Assembly: GCA_018398805.1 (NCBI GenBank)
Contig: JAGFBZ010002118.1
Span: 186,001-250,000, forward strand
Direction of reading: 5' to 3'
DNA from: Hirundichthys speculiger
Lineage: Eukaryota; Chordata; Actinopteri; Beloniformes; Exocoetidae
DNA: 64,000 bases
The notes under the pieces were generated by a model. That model did not search any database. It was given only the letters and a program-made list of their open reading frames with translations, and was not told the DNA's origin. A program made the translations under genes and the position numbers. Shown piece after piece: positions 46,706 through 59,600 of this stretch. Numbering within the stretch: position 1 is the stretch's first letter; every line of letters starts with the position of its first letter.

Positions 46706-47516
46706 TAGGGATGGGCATTTGGTCGAGATTTATTCGTCGATTGTCGGGAGAATTAATGATTAATAATCGATTAATCATTAACATTTTTATATTGAAAACT
46801 ATCACAATTATTCTCGATATCGGCGTGACGTTTGTTTTCCCTTTTGGCCTGGATGTTCGTGGTTGACAATAACGTGACATTTCCTGTTTCTTTTCTTTAA
46901 AAAAACAACGATAATAAAACAAGAGATATCGAGGAGACTACTTAACAAGGACAATTTATATCAAGGCGCCAGTATTACAGGCTTTTTGTTTCTTAAAAAG
47001 ATGCGCTTGTTGTGTGCTCGATGTGCGCTGCAGCTCCTGGTCCGTGCTAACACCGAGTTGAGGCTAGGCTAGGCTAGGCTGATGATGAACCGCCTCCACT
47101 GTCCTTTACAAGGCTTGGATGCGCGTTGTTCAAGTGATACATCATTGTCGTCGATTAATTGTATTTGTAATTTGCATTGCAGTGATTGCAGTACACTTGC
47201 TCATTTTCTAAACGTAAATGGTCCCACGCCACACTTTGCCGTGACCGCTTCATGATTAGGCGAGGACCTACAGAAGCTCGCATGTAACAACTGAGCCAAG
47301 CCAGGGTAGAGTGATGGTGAAATGTTGCCCCCTGCTGCCAAATTTCTATCGGTGGCACAGTGAAATGCATCACATTGTTTGAGGACTGCACTGATAACCT
47401 ACATTCGGATTGTTTAAAAAAAAAAAAAACATTCGGTTCATCAACGAAAATGAATGTCTTCGACCAAATTCTTAATGATCAATCATCGATTAATCGATTA
47501 ATTATGCCGATCCCTA
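46706..47516. mobile_element. hAT-b copy 2 (811 bp), perfect 8-bp duplication
   Basis: TAGGGATGGGCATTTGGTCG to TTATGCCGATCCCTA, flanked by TTGAAAAC at 46698-46705 and 47517-47524, splitting the L2 RT. The minus strand retains the start of a BED finger (VAWDHLRLENEQVYCNHC, 47155-47240), so the family derives from a ZBED-type hAT. Confidence 0.96.
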
Positions 47517-47799
47517 TTGAAAACTATCAAAAACATTGTTGGACAAGAGAAAGTCAGTAAGCTGATGATATACCACTTTTTCTAGGACTTTTTCTTTTCC
47601 AAGGAATGGCAGGTTTGATATGGGCAGATAGTTCTTCAGTACTGTGGCATCAAGACTGCTCTTCTTTAGACGAGGCTTAATGACAGCAATTTTTAAGGCC
47701 TCTGGGAAATTTCCAGTCTGAAGAGAGATGTTGGTTTCTTCAGTGAGCTGTGGTAACAAACTGCTCAGCACAGCACTTATTATTATTATCAATTAATAT

Positions 47800-47957
47800 T
47801 ATTATTATTATTGCTAAAAAAAAAAAAGAGAGAGAGCCCTTGCTACAGTGTTGAATTTCCCTTTATGGGATAAATAAAGTATTTTTCATTTCATTTCATT
47901 TCATTTCATTCATTTTTTCATTTCATCTCATTTCATTCATTTTTTCATTTCATTTTC
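47800..47957 (+). mobile_element. LINE 3' tail with (TTTCA)n end, nested in L2
   Basis: GTTGAATTTCCCTTTATGGG is followed by ATAAATAAAGTATTTTTC and a (ATTTC)n microsatellite. It is the plus-oriented counterpart of the Rex1-like tails at 42719 and 54957. Confidence 0.6.
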
Positions 47958-49565
47958 AGACTGTAGAAATCTAGTGAACAACTCATCAAGGCAGCAGGTT
48001 GATGGACTCAGACTGCAGATGATCTCTTTGACTGTTTTGTCAGTTACAGGTGAGAAACGTGTCAGCTCTAGGTGTCTAGTTGGCAGAAGAGTAATTGTTT
48101 ATGTTGTGGAAATTATTGAATTTTTAATACCTTGAACTTTGTCATTAAAGAATATTTCAAACTCATTACACTTTGATGTAGAAATGAGTTCTAAAGGCAG
48201 TGAAACTGGAGGGTTTGTTAATCTGTTTACTGTAGCAAATAGGACACGGGAGTTGTTACTGTAGTTTTTGATGATTTCAGAAAAATAACTCTCCCTTGTT
48301 CTACGCAATGTTTGGTTGAACACACAAAACTTTCCTTTGTAAATCTCATAATGGATCTGGAGCTCTGACTGGCTCCATTTCCGTTCAGCTCTCCTTCATC
48401 CCTTTTTTGTGCACTGACTGAATCTTCTCTTCCTCATGGAGCCTTTTGCCTACTTTTAACCGTTCTAACCTTGACAGGAGCAATGGTATCCAAAACCTTT
48501 AAAACACTTGATGTGTAAGAGTTCAACAGATCTTCAACATTAGAGCACGGGGTATTTTCAAACCGAATCATTTCCATAAACTGTGCCCCTGTGCTGTCAT
48601 TTATGAGTCTTCTCTGAACAAACGCAGACCCAACTGCTAGTTTGGGTGAAACTGAAGCAAAAATGATCAGATAAAGCAACATCGGTGACATCCACGTTTG
48701 AAATAGCAACACCCTTTGAGATAAGCAGATCCCCTTCTGTGGGTGGGCTCAGTCACATGCTGAGTTAGACCAAACATTTCAAGGACAGCAGTGAGTTATT
48801 TTGCTTGGTTGTCATGGGTTACATCTACATGAATATTCAAGTCCCCTGTTATGACCAAACAGTCAACACACAACTGAAAGTAGTTCAGTAAAATCATCAA
48901 TAAAACAATTCTGTGGTGGTTTTTAAATGGCGATATAAAGAATGGAAAATTGTTTCATCTCCATTTTGAGTGACACATATTCAAATTATGAAAAAAACCC
49001 AAATTATAATGTGTGTGAGTATATTGTCCCTGAATATGGCACAAACACCACCACCCCTCTGGTTTTGTCGTGTTTCAGACACAAAGGTGAAGTTAGCTGT
49101 GTTTTTGTCCAGCCATGTCTCAGTTAAAAACATAAAATCAAGATTGCATGCGGAGATAAAACTATTAATTAAGAAAAATTTGTTGGTCAAAGATCTGACA
49201 TTGAGTACTGCATGTTTAAGGTTCGCTGAAGTTGAACTGGATGCTGTGTTCTTGCAGGGATGTGGATAAGATTCCTCTGTTCAGACACTCTGAGTGTTCC
49301 TCTCTTATTTAATCTTTGTGGTTTGACAATAGTCATTATCTTAGAAGAATACACTCCCTTCCTGGACCTCTGGTTGACATGGGGTTTAGCAACGCAGAGG
49401 CCCCTGGCGTCCTAGACAACAAAATTGACGCTACTGGAACCAACAGCTCTGGGCACCGATGGTGGGGTCTGAGCTGGTGGGGCTTTGCTTGGTGGAGTAG
49501 CCTGAGGAGGGAGAACGACACGACTCTTCTTTGCGGACAGAATCCTTGATCTCATGATGTCTGGG

Positions 49566-50081
49566 GTAGGGTTGGGCACCGAAAAACGATTCAATGTAGG
49601 AATCTGTTCCTAACGTCCGGTTCTGGAATCATTTAGAAGATTTTTGAATTTTGATTCGTTTTTTCAGTTCCTAAATGTCCGCATTATTATTTTTTCAATT
49701 TTGATTTACTGCACTAGTTTGTTGATGTTACTCCGCCCGACGCCGCTCCTGAGTTTGGCTGCATTTCAGTCCGGGAAATGACGGTTATCTGGCACAGTGC
49801 AACATCTCCGGGAAGCGTGTTACTGCCCAAAGAAGGGGGCACGACTAATATGGTATGACACCTTCACCTGCATGGCATCACATAAATAAACGAGTGTACC
49901 CAGGGCATAAAATCGCGACTAAATAGTCGCCAAAGGCGACCAAAATTGACCATTTCGACCGTTTTTTTCTGCCTTGTTGCCAGTGGCGAGAGCCACAAAA
50001 TCCACCATCAACTTAGAAAAAACATGATTTTTTTTTCTATGATTTCTGCACATTTGTCATGTGCCACCAAGGCAAACATAT
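49566..50081. mobile_element. hAT left end and flank
   Basis: TAGGGTTGGGCACCGAAAAA, then CGATTC, is a typical hAT terminus. No CGGTGCCCAACCCTA partner was found downstream, so its extent is unknown. It may have been the left end of the element whose transposase lies at 52657-56153. Confidence 0.5.
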
Positions 50082-50239
50082 CTAAATAATAGGGCTGTCA
50101 ATTTCTCAAAATAATTAATCAGATTAATCGCATGACTGTCAATAGTTAATCATGATTAATCTCAAATTAATCGCATATTTTTATCTGTTCTAAATCTACC
50201 TTATACAGATCTTTTTCAAGTTGTATTACTCTTATTAAT

Positions 50240-50795
50240 ACGAGTCCTGACTAGAACCAGGAAATATGACCATATTAGTCCAGTTCTGAGGTCTCTGGCT
50301 TCCTGTCACTCAGAGAATAGACTTTAAAACAGCTCTACTTGTGTTCAAGTCTCTTCATGGCCCCAAAGTCCATCTCTGACATGTTTGATCCATATGAACC
50401 AACCTGGACTCTGAGAACCTCAGGTAGTGGTCTCCTGCTGGTGTCCAGAGTCAGGACTAAACAAGGCGAAGCTGCATTTCAGTTTTATGCTCCTAAAATC
50501 TGGACCAGTCTTCTAGAAGATGTGAGACAGACCTGAACTCTGACAATGTTCAGATCCAGACTGAAAACAGTTCTGTTTAGATGTGAAGATGATGACTGGA
50601 AGGATTTTATCTGCACTCTTCATTTTTAATTTAATTAATTAATATTTTTATCAATTAATTTTATTTATTATTGATTATTTTTATGCTAGTATGGAATGAT
50701 TCAATTTGCCTTCATGTGATTTTATGCATCTGTAAAGCACTTTGAATTGCCTTGTGTATGAATTGTGCTCTACAAATAAAGTTGCCTTGCCTAAT
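50240..50795 (+). mobile_element. L2 LINE 3' fragment inside hAT-d copy 2
   Basis: The same truncated L2 3' end, with the same 5' breakpoint region, as in copy 1 (26600-27152), so it was present before hAT-d duplicated. Confidence 0.9.
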
Positions 50796-50865
50796 ATGAG
50801 AGTACATAAATGCTTGCCTTATGCAAAACAAATGCATGTTTATTTATTGCTACAATGCCAAATCC

Positions 50866-50870
<5 letters not shown>

Positions 50871-50958
<88 letters not shown>
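50871..50958. repeat. (TA)n array inside hAT-d copy 2
   Basis: About 44 TA units. The equivalent position in copy 1 (27228-27246) has fewer than 10. Confidence 0.97.
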
Positions 50959-50962
<4 letters not shown>

Positions 50963-51858
50963 TCAAAATTTTCTCTTATGTTCTCCATACAAAATATTTT
51001 CGTGGTTTGCTTCAAACGAGGGGGGGGGGGGGGGGGGGGGGGCTCCTCCCTGCATCCGCGCTCTGATTAGCCTACAAGTGATACTTGAGAGTGGTCGGAC
51101 TCCGGTGGTAACTAAATTCACATCGACAGTAAACACAAACGACATTAGTCTTTTGGAGTTAGCCATCAGGCAAGGTTTTGAAGCTGAACTTACCATTCAA
51201 AATAGTATCTTTTGTATCCATTTTATCCCAGCTACTGCTCACGGAGGTTTGTTTACGTCTGTCTGTCTGCGGCATGGCCGTCGACGTCAGTGCATGGCTT
51301 CCTGTTTTGACAAACTACGGAGGGGCCTAAGGCTCATGAAGCCTGGAGGCAACACCTACTCTCCCTTCTACTGTTGTACATCAACGGCCGGCTCGCGTTA
51401 ATCGCGCGTTAAAAAATTAGTTGCGTTAAAATTATTTTGCGTTAATCAAGCGTTAACGCGTTAACTTTGACAGCCCTACTCAATAATTTAGAAACAAAGT
51501 TTATTTGGCAAAAAGTGGCCATGTTTTGGGTGCACATCACGTCACATCAAAATGCGCTTTCATGTTACTGTACGGCCTCTGGTCTCTGAACCGTAGTAGG
51601 GAAACTGCTGTACTGTGCTATTCCAGGCTCGTGACAAGTGGGTAACACGCCAGTGAAAATGAAAGAAAAAGTCCGGTTTTTGTCTGCATGGAACCGCACT
51701 TTATTCAGGAACTGACAACGTTACACAGTCGGTATTTTTTGGCTCCTGTCAGTCAACGGAGGATGCAAATCTCTAACACTCGGCTGCTGCTCATGCTCAC
51801 TTCACTTGCTCCGTTCAGCTGCCTGCACCTCACAAACTACATTACCCATCAGGCTACA

Positions 51859-52279
51859 CCCCTTAAAGGTGGGTAAGGTGTTCTTTTTTTGCAGCACTTT
51901 TTACAATATTGTCTGAAAACCTTTTCACATTCACATTGCACCCACTGAAATAAAATTTTTGCAAAAAAAACCAAAACATTTTGGTCCAGTCTAGAGGGTA
52001 TAATCAGAGAAAAACTCTGACCAATCAATGTACTGACCATCTTTACATTTATTGGCTGCCTAATACGTCCATCAAATATCAATGCACTCCCACCCACCCC
52101 TCCCTCCCTTCGGTTCATGTAGTCGTGAATCGTGTGAAGGCGTGGTTTCGAGGGGTGAGCTGAAGAGGAGGAGGCGGAGCCTTTGGGAGGAGGGAGGGAG
52201 TGTATATTTACAAAATCTCACTTGAGTTGGATTGCTGGAACCGTTTTTTTCAAAGAACACCTACCCCACCTTTAAAGGG
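51859..52279. mobile_element. 421-bp MITE
   Basis: CCCCTTAAAGGTGGGTAAGG (left) and CTACCCCACCTTTAAAGGG (right), each next to GTGTTCTTT or its complement, form the terminal inverted repeats. The flanks both contain CAGGCT, a possible target duplication. Confidence 0.75.
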
Positions 52280-52656
52280 CCAGGCTGGTTTACAACACAT
52301 GCTTGTAAATGCTTCTAAAAATGTAGTGATATTGGGCAGTAATACGGGTTTTTCATACGCGATCTGTCAAAACTTTTCTATCACCATATATACATTGTAT
52401 AGGTGGACACACAAGCGTTTCTTTTTTTTAATTTAATTTTATAGCAGACTTTTTTTTTGTGGGAGTGTGAAGGGTGAATGTGTCCTTAACCAGTCCTCTC
52501 TGGCAGTAATTTCTAACGTCTTTATTAATATCTTAAATCCTGATTTTGTCCACTCCGGTAGATGGCGCTGTAGAGCCACTTTGCTATGAGGCGCAATGCC
52601 ATTTCTGTAGTAGAGGCAGTCACAGTGGCTGAAGCGGATAGATTCAAATCCCAAAC

Positions 52657-55600
52657 ATGGCTAACAAAATAACAACGCCTCCACAGTACAAAGCCAATGT
52701 TTGGAAGTACTTTGGCTTCCAACTTAAAGGGAGTAAAAATGAGCTTGATAAGGACAACGCTGTCTGCAAGCTTTGCCTCGCTGCCGTGAAATATAGTGGG
52801 AACACGACAAATTTACGAGTTCACCTAGCAAGACATCATGCCGAGGTATTAGCAGAGAAACAGCCGCAGAAGCATATTGAGCCAAACCAAACTACGCTGG
52901 ATAACTTACTACCATCTGACTCACCTCGTGCTCAGGGTATCACAGAGGCCATGGTGCATTTTATTTGTAAAGATTTGCACCCGTATAGTGTAGTTGACAA
53001 CGTTGGCTTCAGGTGGATGCTACATATGTTGGAGCCTCGTTACAGGATACCGCAACGTGCCTACATTACGGAAACAGCTGTGCCGAGGATGTACGAAGAG
53101 GTGAAGACAGCTGTTAAAACATCTCTCAACACAGCACAAAGAGTTGCCCTGAGGTGTGACGTATTGACGTCCAGAGTCACCGAGTCGTATGTTACCATAT
53201 CGACACACGACATCTCTGATGACTGGGAAATGGTTACACATGTGTTGCAGACGAGGGCAATGCATGAAAGCCACACCGGCAGTAACATCGCGGATGTACT
53301 GAAAAGGACAATTGAGGAATAGGGCATAAAGGATAAAGATCCAGCCATTGTCACAGACAACACGTGAAACATGTCCATTGCAGCAGAGGTGGCCGGTATG
53401 TTGCATTTCAAATGCTTTGCCCACACTCTCAATTTGGCTTCACAGCGTGCACTGAAGTTGATAGCCGTCCAGCGCTTACTGGGAAGAGTGAGACGCATTA
53501 CCAACTTTTTCAGACACAGCACCACAGCCACCCATGTACTTAAAGAAAAACTGCTGAATCTGGAACAGCACAAACTCAAGACGGACGTGGTAACTAGATG
53601 GAATAGCGCACACGACATGCTCCAGCGCTTCCTCGAGCAGCAGCCAGCCATTACTGCCGCCCTGCTCTCAAATGAGGTGAGGAGGAATGAAAAAGACATC
53701 AGCACTCTCACCGAGGCCGACATTGCAGCTGCAGAAGAAATAGTCACAGCTATGAAGCCCATGAATACCGCCATCATGGAAGAAGAGAAAACTCCAACAT
53801 TGTCAGCAGTTGCACCAATCCATGCCCAGCTGATTGAAAAACTTCAGGAGAGCCCAGGTGACTCTAACATGACAAAGGAGATCAAATCTGCCATATGTCA
53901 GGATCTTAAGAAGAGGTACTTGGATGAGCAGAGGGAGACTCTTCATGTATGTGCAGCTTTGGATCCCAGATTTAAGACCTTGGCCTGACCTGAGGATGAA
54001 CAACAGGCCGTCTATGATATAGTCATCACAGAGGCTGCAAGGACCCAGGAGCCATTTCAGGTAAGCTAAACTACAGAGAAGCCTCTGAAACATTCAATGC
54101 ATAAATATTAAAAGTTTAAAATGCATTAATAAACACTAGTGAATGTTGGTAAACATTTATATTCCATGAACAGCAGATTAAGTCGGCATTAAATTTTCAT
54201 TTATTGTATTTGGGCGTATATAATTCACTTAATATCACGTAAGCTGTTTTTCAGCAGAGAGGAGCTGGAGAGGCTGAGACATGGGAGTCAGAGACTGGGG
54301 CTGATGGAGGAGAGGAGGAGGAGGATGCGGGGCTAGAGGTGCCAGATGAGGAGGACGAAGGCTGCAGCCAAGGTCCTGGGGCAGAGGAGAGCTCTGCAGC
54401 ACAGTCCACGTCCAAGAAGAGATACAGGGATTCTTGTGGCTTGGCTGAATTTCTTGGTCAAATGTATGCTTCAGGTCAGTGTTGGAAATTTAAAGACCCC
54501 CTAAAGTTAAAAATGTATTCTACCTATTATCCCTGTAGCTGAATATTTGAGCCTCATTGCCTCACAGACTTTTCATATTTTTCCACTCAAAGTCTAAAGT
54601 TTATTTCTTCTCATTTTAAAAATCTGAATTCCTCAGAGTGTAAGTGTAATGTACACAAGTTGATTATTTGTCCAACATTCAAGTTATACTTGCACAAATC
54701 ATGTTTTGAGAAGCCTGGATTTTTAATCAAGCAGAACAAAGCTCACAGCACACAATTCTGAAAAAGCCTATAGTACTAAACTCTTCACATATTTTATTCT
54801 GCATCGTGAACTTGAAACATTAAACTGTAGGGAAAAAAGACTTTTGTTGGTCTTAAATAATTTGCTAATTATTGTTACACTGTGTGTTGCAGGGGCTGCA
54901 AAGAAGTTGAAGACTGCAGACAAACAGGCACACGAGGAGATGGGAAGATTCAAGGAGACTGAATTGAATTGAATTAATAATACTTTAATAATCCCTGAGG
55001 GGAAATTGGCTTGTTGCAGTGGATACAAAAATATACATAAATAGACAGGACATTAAATAGACATTAAATAGGCAATAAATAGACAAAAAACAGTGTGCAG
55101 AAACAGAAACAGAACAATAAATAGACTAAAAACAGTGTGCAAAACAAGACACTAAATAAAAAGTAAGTAGACAAAAACAGTGTGCAAAACCAGTAATAAT
55201 AAAACTGTAATAATAAAACTGTAATAATGTAATAAATAATGCAGCATTAACAGAAGGCAGTGGCAGAAGTAATCAGCAGCGATTATACCCTGACAACCAG
55301 GAGTTATAGATTTTAATTGCACTAGGAAGGAACGACCTCCTGTGTCGTTCCTTTGAGCAGCGGGGTTGAAGGAGTCTGCCGCTGAAACTGCTCTTCAACT
55401 TGTCCAGGATTTTGTGGAGGGGATGAGAGAGGTTGTCAAGGATAGCCAGCAGTTTTGCTAGCATCCTCTCTTTCACCACCTCCTCCAGTGGGACAAGTTT
55501 AGAGCCAACAGCAGACTCAGCTTTTTTGATAAGTTTATTCAGTCTGTTGGCGTCCTTAGCCCTGATGCCTGCCCCCCAAGACACCACAGCAAAGAAGAGG

Positions 55601-56153
55601 ACGTTCGCCACAACAGACCGATAAAACATCTGCAGCATTTTGTTGCACACATTGAAGGACCTGAGCCTCCTCAGGAAGTAGAGTCGGCTCTGGACCTTCT
55701 TGTAGGCAACCTCAGTGTTGGCAGACCAGTCCAGTTTGTTGTCTAGTGTCACACCAAGGTACTTGTATGTGTCCACTAGCTCAACATCCCTCCCACCGAT
55801 GCTGACAGGGGAAGGTGGGGGCTTGTTCCTCCTGAAGTCCACCACCATCTCCCTCGTCTTAGTCACGTTCAGCTGCAGGTGGTTCTCCCCACACCAATCC
55901 ACAAAGTGGCTGATCAGGTCCCTTGCTAATTACAAAAGGAGCCAATCCACTGAACTGGTGGAAGGTATCCCCTCCTGTCAAACCTTGAAGAGGTATTTGT
56001 GTATCCCTGGGACAAGTGTCATCTAAGAGAGTCTTCTCTACTGCGGGGGACATTATCACTGCACAGAGGAGCAAAATCACCCCAGAGCACGTTGATCAGA
56101 TTCTCTTTCTACACAAAAATCTAAAAACAACACAAGTGAAGTACAAGCACTAG
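52657..56153 (+). pseudogene. ZBED-type hAT transposase, three exons, split by a LINE
   Basis: Exon A 52657-54060: BED finger (VCKLCLAAV, then LRVHLARHH), the RNase H-like core with VALRCDVLTSRVTESY, CFAHTLNLASQRAL and VVTRWNSAHDML. Exon B 54255-54474 is acidic (EEEEDAG) and ends in LAEFLGQMYAS. Exon C starts at 54893 and resumes after the LINE at 55921 with RYLCIPGTSVI, a frame-shifted SERVFSTAGD-like block and the C-terminal KYKH stop at 56151-56153. In-frame stops at 53320 (TAG), 53365 (TGA) and 53986 (TGA). GT-AG introns are clear. Confidence 0.88.
54957..55920 (-). mobile_element. Rex1-like LINE, 5'-truncated (964 bp)
   Basis: The minus strand has an intact 209-codon frame ending at 55273. 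It is the C-terminal part of a CR1/L2-superfamily RT: WCGENHLQLNVTKTREMVVD, VDTYKYLGVTLDNKLDW, KAESAVGSKLVPLEE, then LPSAIKIYNSW. The 3' UTR ends CCTCAGGGATTATTAAAGT, then (AATTC)n. It is inserted in exon C of the hAT transposase. Confidence 0.85.
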
Positions 56154-56667
56154 GCCCATCCCTGTATCACAGTGTTTACAGTTTATTATTTCAGTTGTAT
56201 TTATTTTGTTTACAAGAATACTCTGTGCACTTTATTTTCCTAATACTTTTCAGGTCAGTGTGTTCAGTGACAGAGCACATATGCAATATGTATGCACAGG
56301 CACTTTATTTTTATATGATCTGTTAAGATCAGTGTTCAAACTGACACAATAGAATACATTTTTACTTATTTTTTTTTTTTTTTTTGATCAAATTTTTATT
56401 TTATTTTCATTCAACATAAAACAAATAATGATGTACAGTCACTGAACATACCGTTACATCAATCCCCCCACCCCCCACACAGACACATCTAGAATGAGAA
56501 AAATAAATTAAAAAAAATAATGAATAAAATGAAATAAAAAAAAAAAAAAATGTATTTAAAAAAAAAAAAAAAAAAAAAAACGGGACTACAGGGACAGTTG
56601 ACGTATACTTGCTGAGTGATTCACGGTGCTAAGTGTGATAGATCAGATAAACAACCGACCACGAGGA

Positions 56668-59600
56668 TCAGAGTGAGCTCTTCAATGTTTCAGCTGTAGC
56701 CAGCCACATATTCACATTTGCCTCTTTAGCCCCATTTATGCGGGCTGTTGATAGCTCCATATACACAACATCAAGAAAAGTTAGAACCCACTGTTGAATC
56801 GTCAAAGTGTGAGGGGGCTTCCAGCGTACTGCAATCATTTTCTTAGCAGCTGTTAAACCTGCTAACAATACACGTTTCTGACATCCAGGGGCTCGGAAGG
56901 CCGAAAGATCATTTAATAATAACACTGGTATGGTCACAGGCACTGTCTCCGATATGAGTGCTGTCAGCTCAGCGGCCACACCCCTGCCAAAAATGAGCAA
57001 CGGGGGGGCATTCCCACACCATGTGGAGGAAGGTGCCAGGGGTTCCAATGCACACAGGGTGCATGAGGGATCATTAATAACTTTCATAAGATATAGCTTA
57101 CGAGGGGTTAGGTAGGTCCTGTGTATGAAATTATAATGGATCTGTTGGTGGTCAGGATTTCGAGAGGGCGAGTTTGACATTGACCCACACTTTGTCCCAA
57201 TTAAAATCCTCATTCAGACCGGGGACATCGCCCCTCCACACTCTGTTTACTGGGAGCATTTTGTAGGTGGCCTCAAGCAAGTATAAGTATAGAGCAGATA
57301 CCATTCCCTTCGCAGCTCTTTTAGTAACAATCAATTCATGAAGTGGATGTGTAGGCAGCGGGTGCTGCCAGGGTACCCCGTGTGCTTTAAGGGATGCCCT
57401 CAGTTGCAAATAAAAAAAGAAGGATGTGCCTGGCAGATTGAAGCTATTCTTAATGTCTTGAAAGGAGCTTAAACCATCTAAGTCAAAAATATCGCCCAAA
57501 AAATGTACCCCTCCCTTTTCCCACTGAGAGTTGGTGACAGGTCTTCCCCCAATCAGTAAACCTTTATTATTAAAAATCGGAGACTGCAGGTGCCATCTGC
57601 AAGATATATCACAACTCCTTTCCGCTGAGCGCCAGACCAGACCTGGATCAGATGAGTCACAATGGGGCCGAAACGTAATTGACTTTGCCGAACAGAAATA
57701 TTTGCAAATAAAACGTCTGCCAAAGACCATGGGTGCACCATCCTTTCTTCCATTGTACGCCAAGAGACTGTTGTCTGAGAGTCAAACCATGTGACAAGGG
57801 GTCTAAGAATGAAGGACCAGTGGTAAAGTTAAAGTGGGTATGGGTATCGCTAATCCCCCATCCAATCTCCTGCGCTGTACAGTGGCAATCTAAGACGGGG
57901 TCTCTTCCCATTCCATATGAATTTCGAAATGGCCGCATGCAGTTTACCCCAGTATCCACCAGGGGGAGAGAGAGGGGGACCATGGAGCTGACAAAATTTA
58001 TTCTGGGCACTACATCCATTTTGACAATAGAAATGCGTGCCTGAAGTGAGTTGGGTAGGCTGGCCCATCTTTCTAAATCACCCAAGACTTTGTTCAGTGA
58101 TTCAGTATAATTGTGCTTCACAATAAGATGTAGAGAGGAAAATATTTCGATTCCCAGGTATTTAAAATGTGAAACTGAGGGAATATTTGAGGGCAAAGGA
58201 GAGGTCTTGGCCGCTTCATTCAATGGCAGCAAAGCTGACTTTGACCAATTAATTTTGAACCCTGATAGCGCACCAAATTCATCCAGCATTGATAAAAGGT
58301 GGGGGGCAGACTGCAACGGGTCTCCAAGAAAGACTAAAATGTCGTCAGCGTAAAGTGCCAGGTGATGGTGTGTGTTATGAACAGTAATGGGTTTAATAAC
58401 TGACGATAACCGGATCATCTGCGCCAAGGGTTCAAGCGATAGGGCAAACAGCATCGGGCTCAAAGGGCAGCCTTGACGAGATGATCTAGACACTGGAAAC
58501 AGAGTGGAGCAAATGTTACCTGTAAGAACCATCGCAGAGGGGTTTGAATATAACAACTGTATCATTTTTATAAAGCCATCTCCAAAACCCATCGCTCCCA
58601 AAACCGACCACAAAAAGGACCACTCAAGGCGGTCAAACGCCTTCATCGCGTCTAGTGATAAAACAGCTGCTGGAGTTTTGAGGTCTGCTGCTGCGTCAGT
58701 TATATGCAGCAGTCGGCGGACATTGTCAGAGGCCATACGTGACTTCATAAAGCCGGTCTGGTCACAGTGAACTAGTGATGATATATGAGGTTGCAGGCGA
58801 CGGGAGAGTGTCTTGGCATATATTTTAATATCGGCATTCAACAGGCTAAGGGGCCTATAACTGCTACATTCCGCAGGGTTTTTATCTTTCTTCAGTAATA
58901 AGCTTATTACAGCTATATTGACATCCCTAGAGAAAGAACTTCTCTCTAATGAAAAGTGGATCATACTGAGAAGCAATGGGCCAAGAACGTCCCAAAAGAC
59001 TGCGTAAAATTCTGGTGGTATGCCGTCGAGCCCGGTTGATTTGCCCCTTTGCATACTTAGCACAGCCCTTTTAAGTTCCTCAAGAGAAATCGGTTCTGCT
59101 AAATCATTTGCCTCCTCCACCGCAAGGCGAGGTAACTTTAATTGAGCCAAAAAATTGTCACACTTGTCTTTGTCGAGAGATATATCTGATTTGTACAGGT
59201 CACTGTAAAAACTACGAAAAGTGTTGTTGATCTGTGTTGGATCAGTGGTGATGGCTCCTGACTGTAATTTGACTGAAGAAATATCAGAGAACTGCTCATT
59301 TGACCTAATCTTCATCGCCAACAGGTGGCTGGGCCTTGACCCATGAAAATAATACCGTTGCCTGGTCCTATGGATTAAAAACTCTGACTGGCGTCTGAGG
59401 ATGATGTTAATGTCTCTTCTGACCACCTCACGCTGTGAAATTATCTGTTCCGATAGATTAGCAGGTAACACAGATTCTAGTTTTGCTAGTTTATTTTCCA
59501 ATTCATGTAACTTAGAAATTTGGGCCTTGCGCTGGTTGGAGGCAAACAGAGTGGCATTACTCCTGATAAAGCCTTTAATTGCGTCCCAAAGTATTCTTGG

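Larger units (their letters stand above)
45187..49560 (-). mobile_element. L2-clade LINE (Maui-like), disrupted
   Basis: The 3' end at 45187-45260 is the L2 tail (AAGCACTTTGAATTGCC and CTACAAATAAACTTGCC on the minus strand). Minus-strand blocks in order: endonuclease (FFLINSFISACNLDFMFLTE, 48981-49190), linker pieces at 48434-48712 and 48099-48323, and the RT entry (TGNFPEALKIAVIKPRLKKS, 47514-47792). Then come SGFRPPHSTETALINVTNDI (46622-46690) and GVPQGSILGPLLFNLYM (46363-46440), and the C terminus at 45426-45623. It is interrupted by hAT-b copy 2 (46706-47516), a LINE tail (47800-47957) and a tandem expansion (45640-45900). Confidence 0.9.
50090..51478. mobile_element. hAT-d copy 2 (1389 bp) carrying an L2 3' end
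   Basis: TAGGGCTGTCAATTTCTC to GTTAACTTTGACAGCCCTA. The flanks CTAAATAA (50082-50089) and CTCAATAA (51479-51486) are an 8-bp duplication with one change. The interior matches copy 1, including the L2 piece (50240-50795), a much longer TA array (50871-50958) and a G-run. Confidence 0.94.

Noticed and set aside
49412..49594. Possible host exon (Pro-rich frame)
   Set aside because: Continuous with the L2 5' region on the same strand; better explained as L2 leader sequence.
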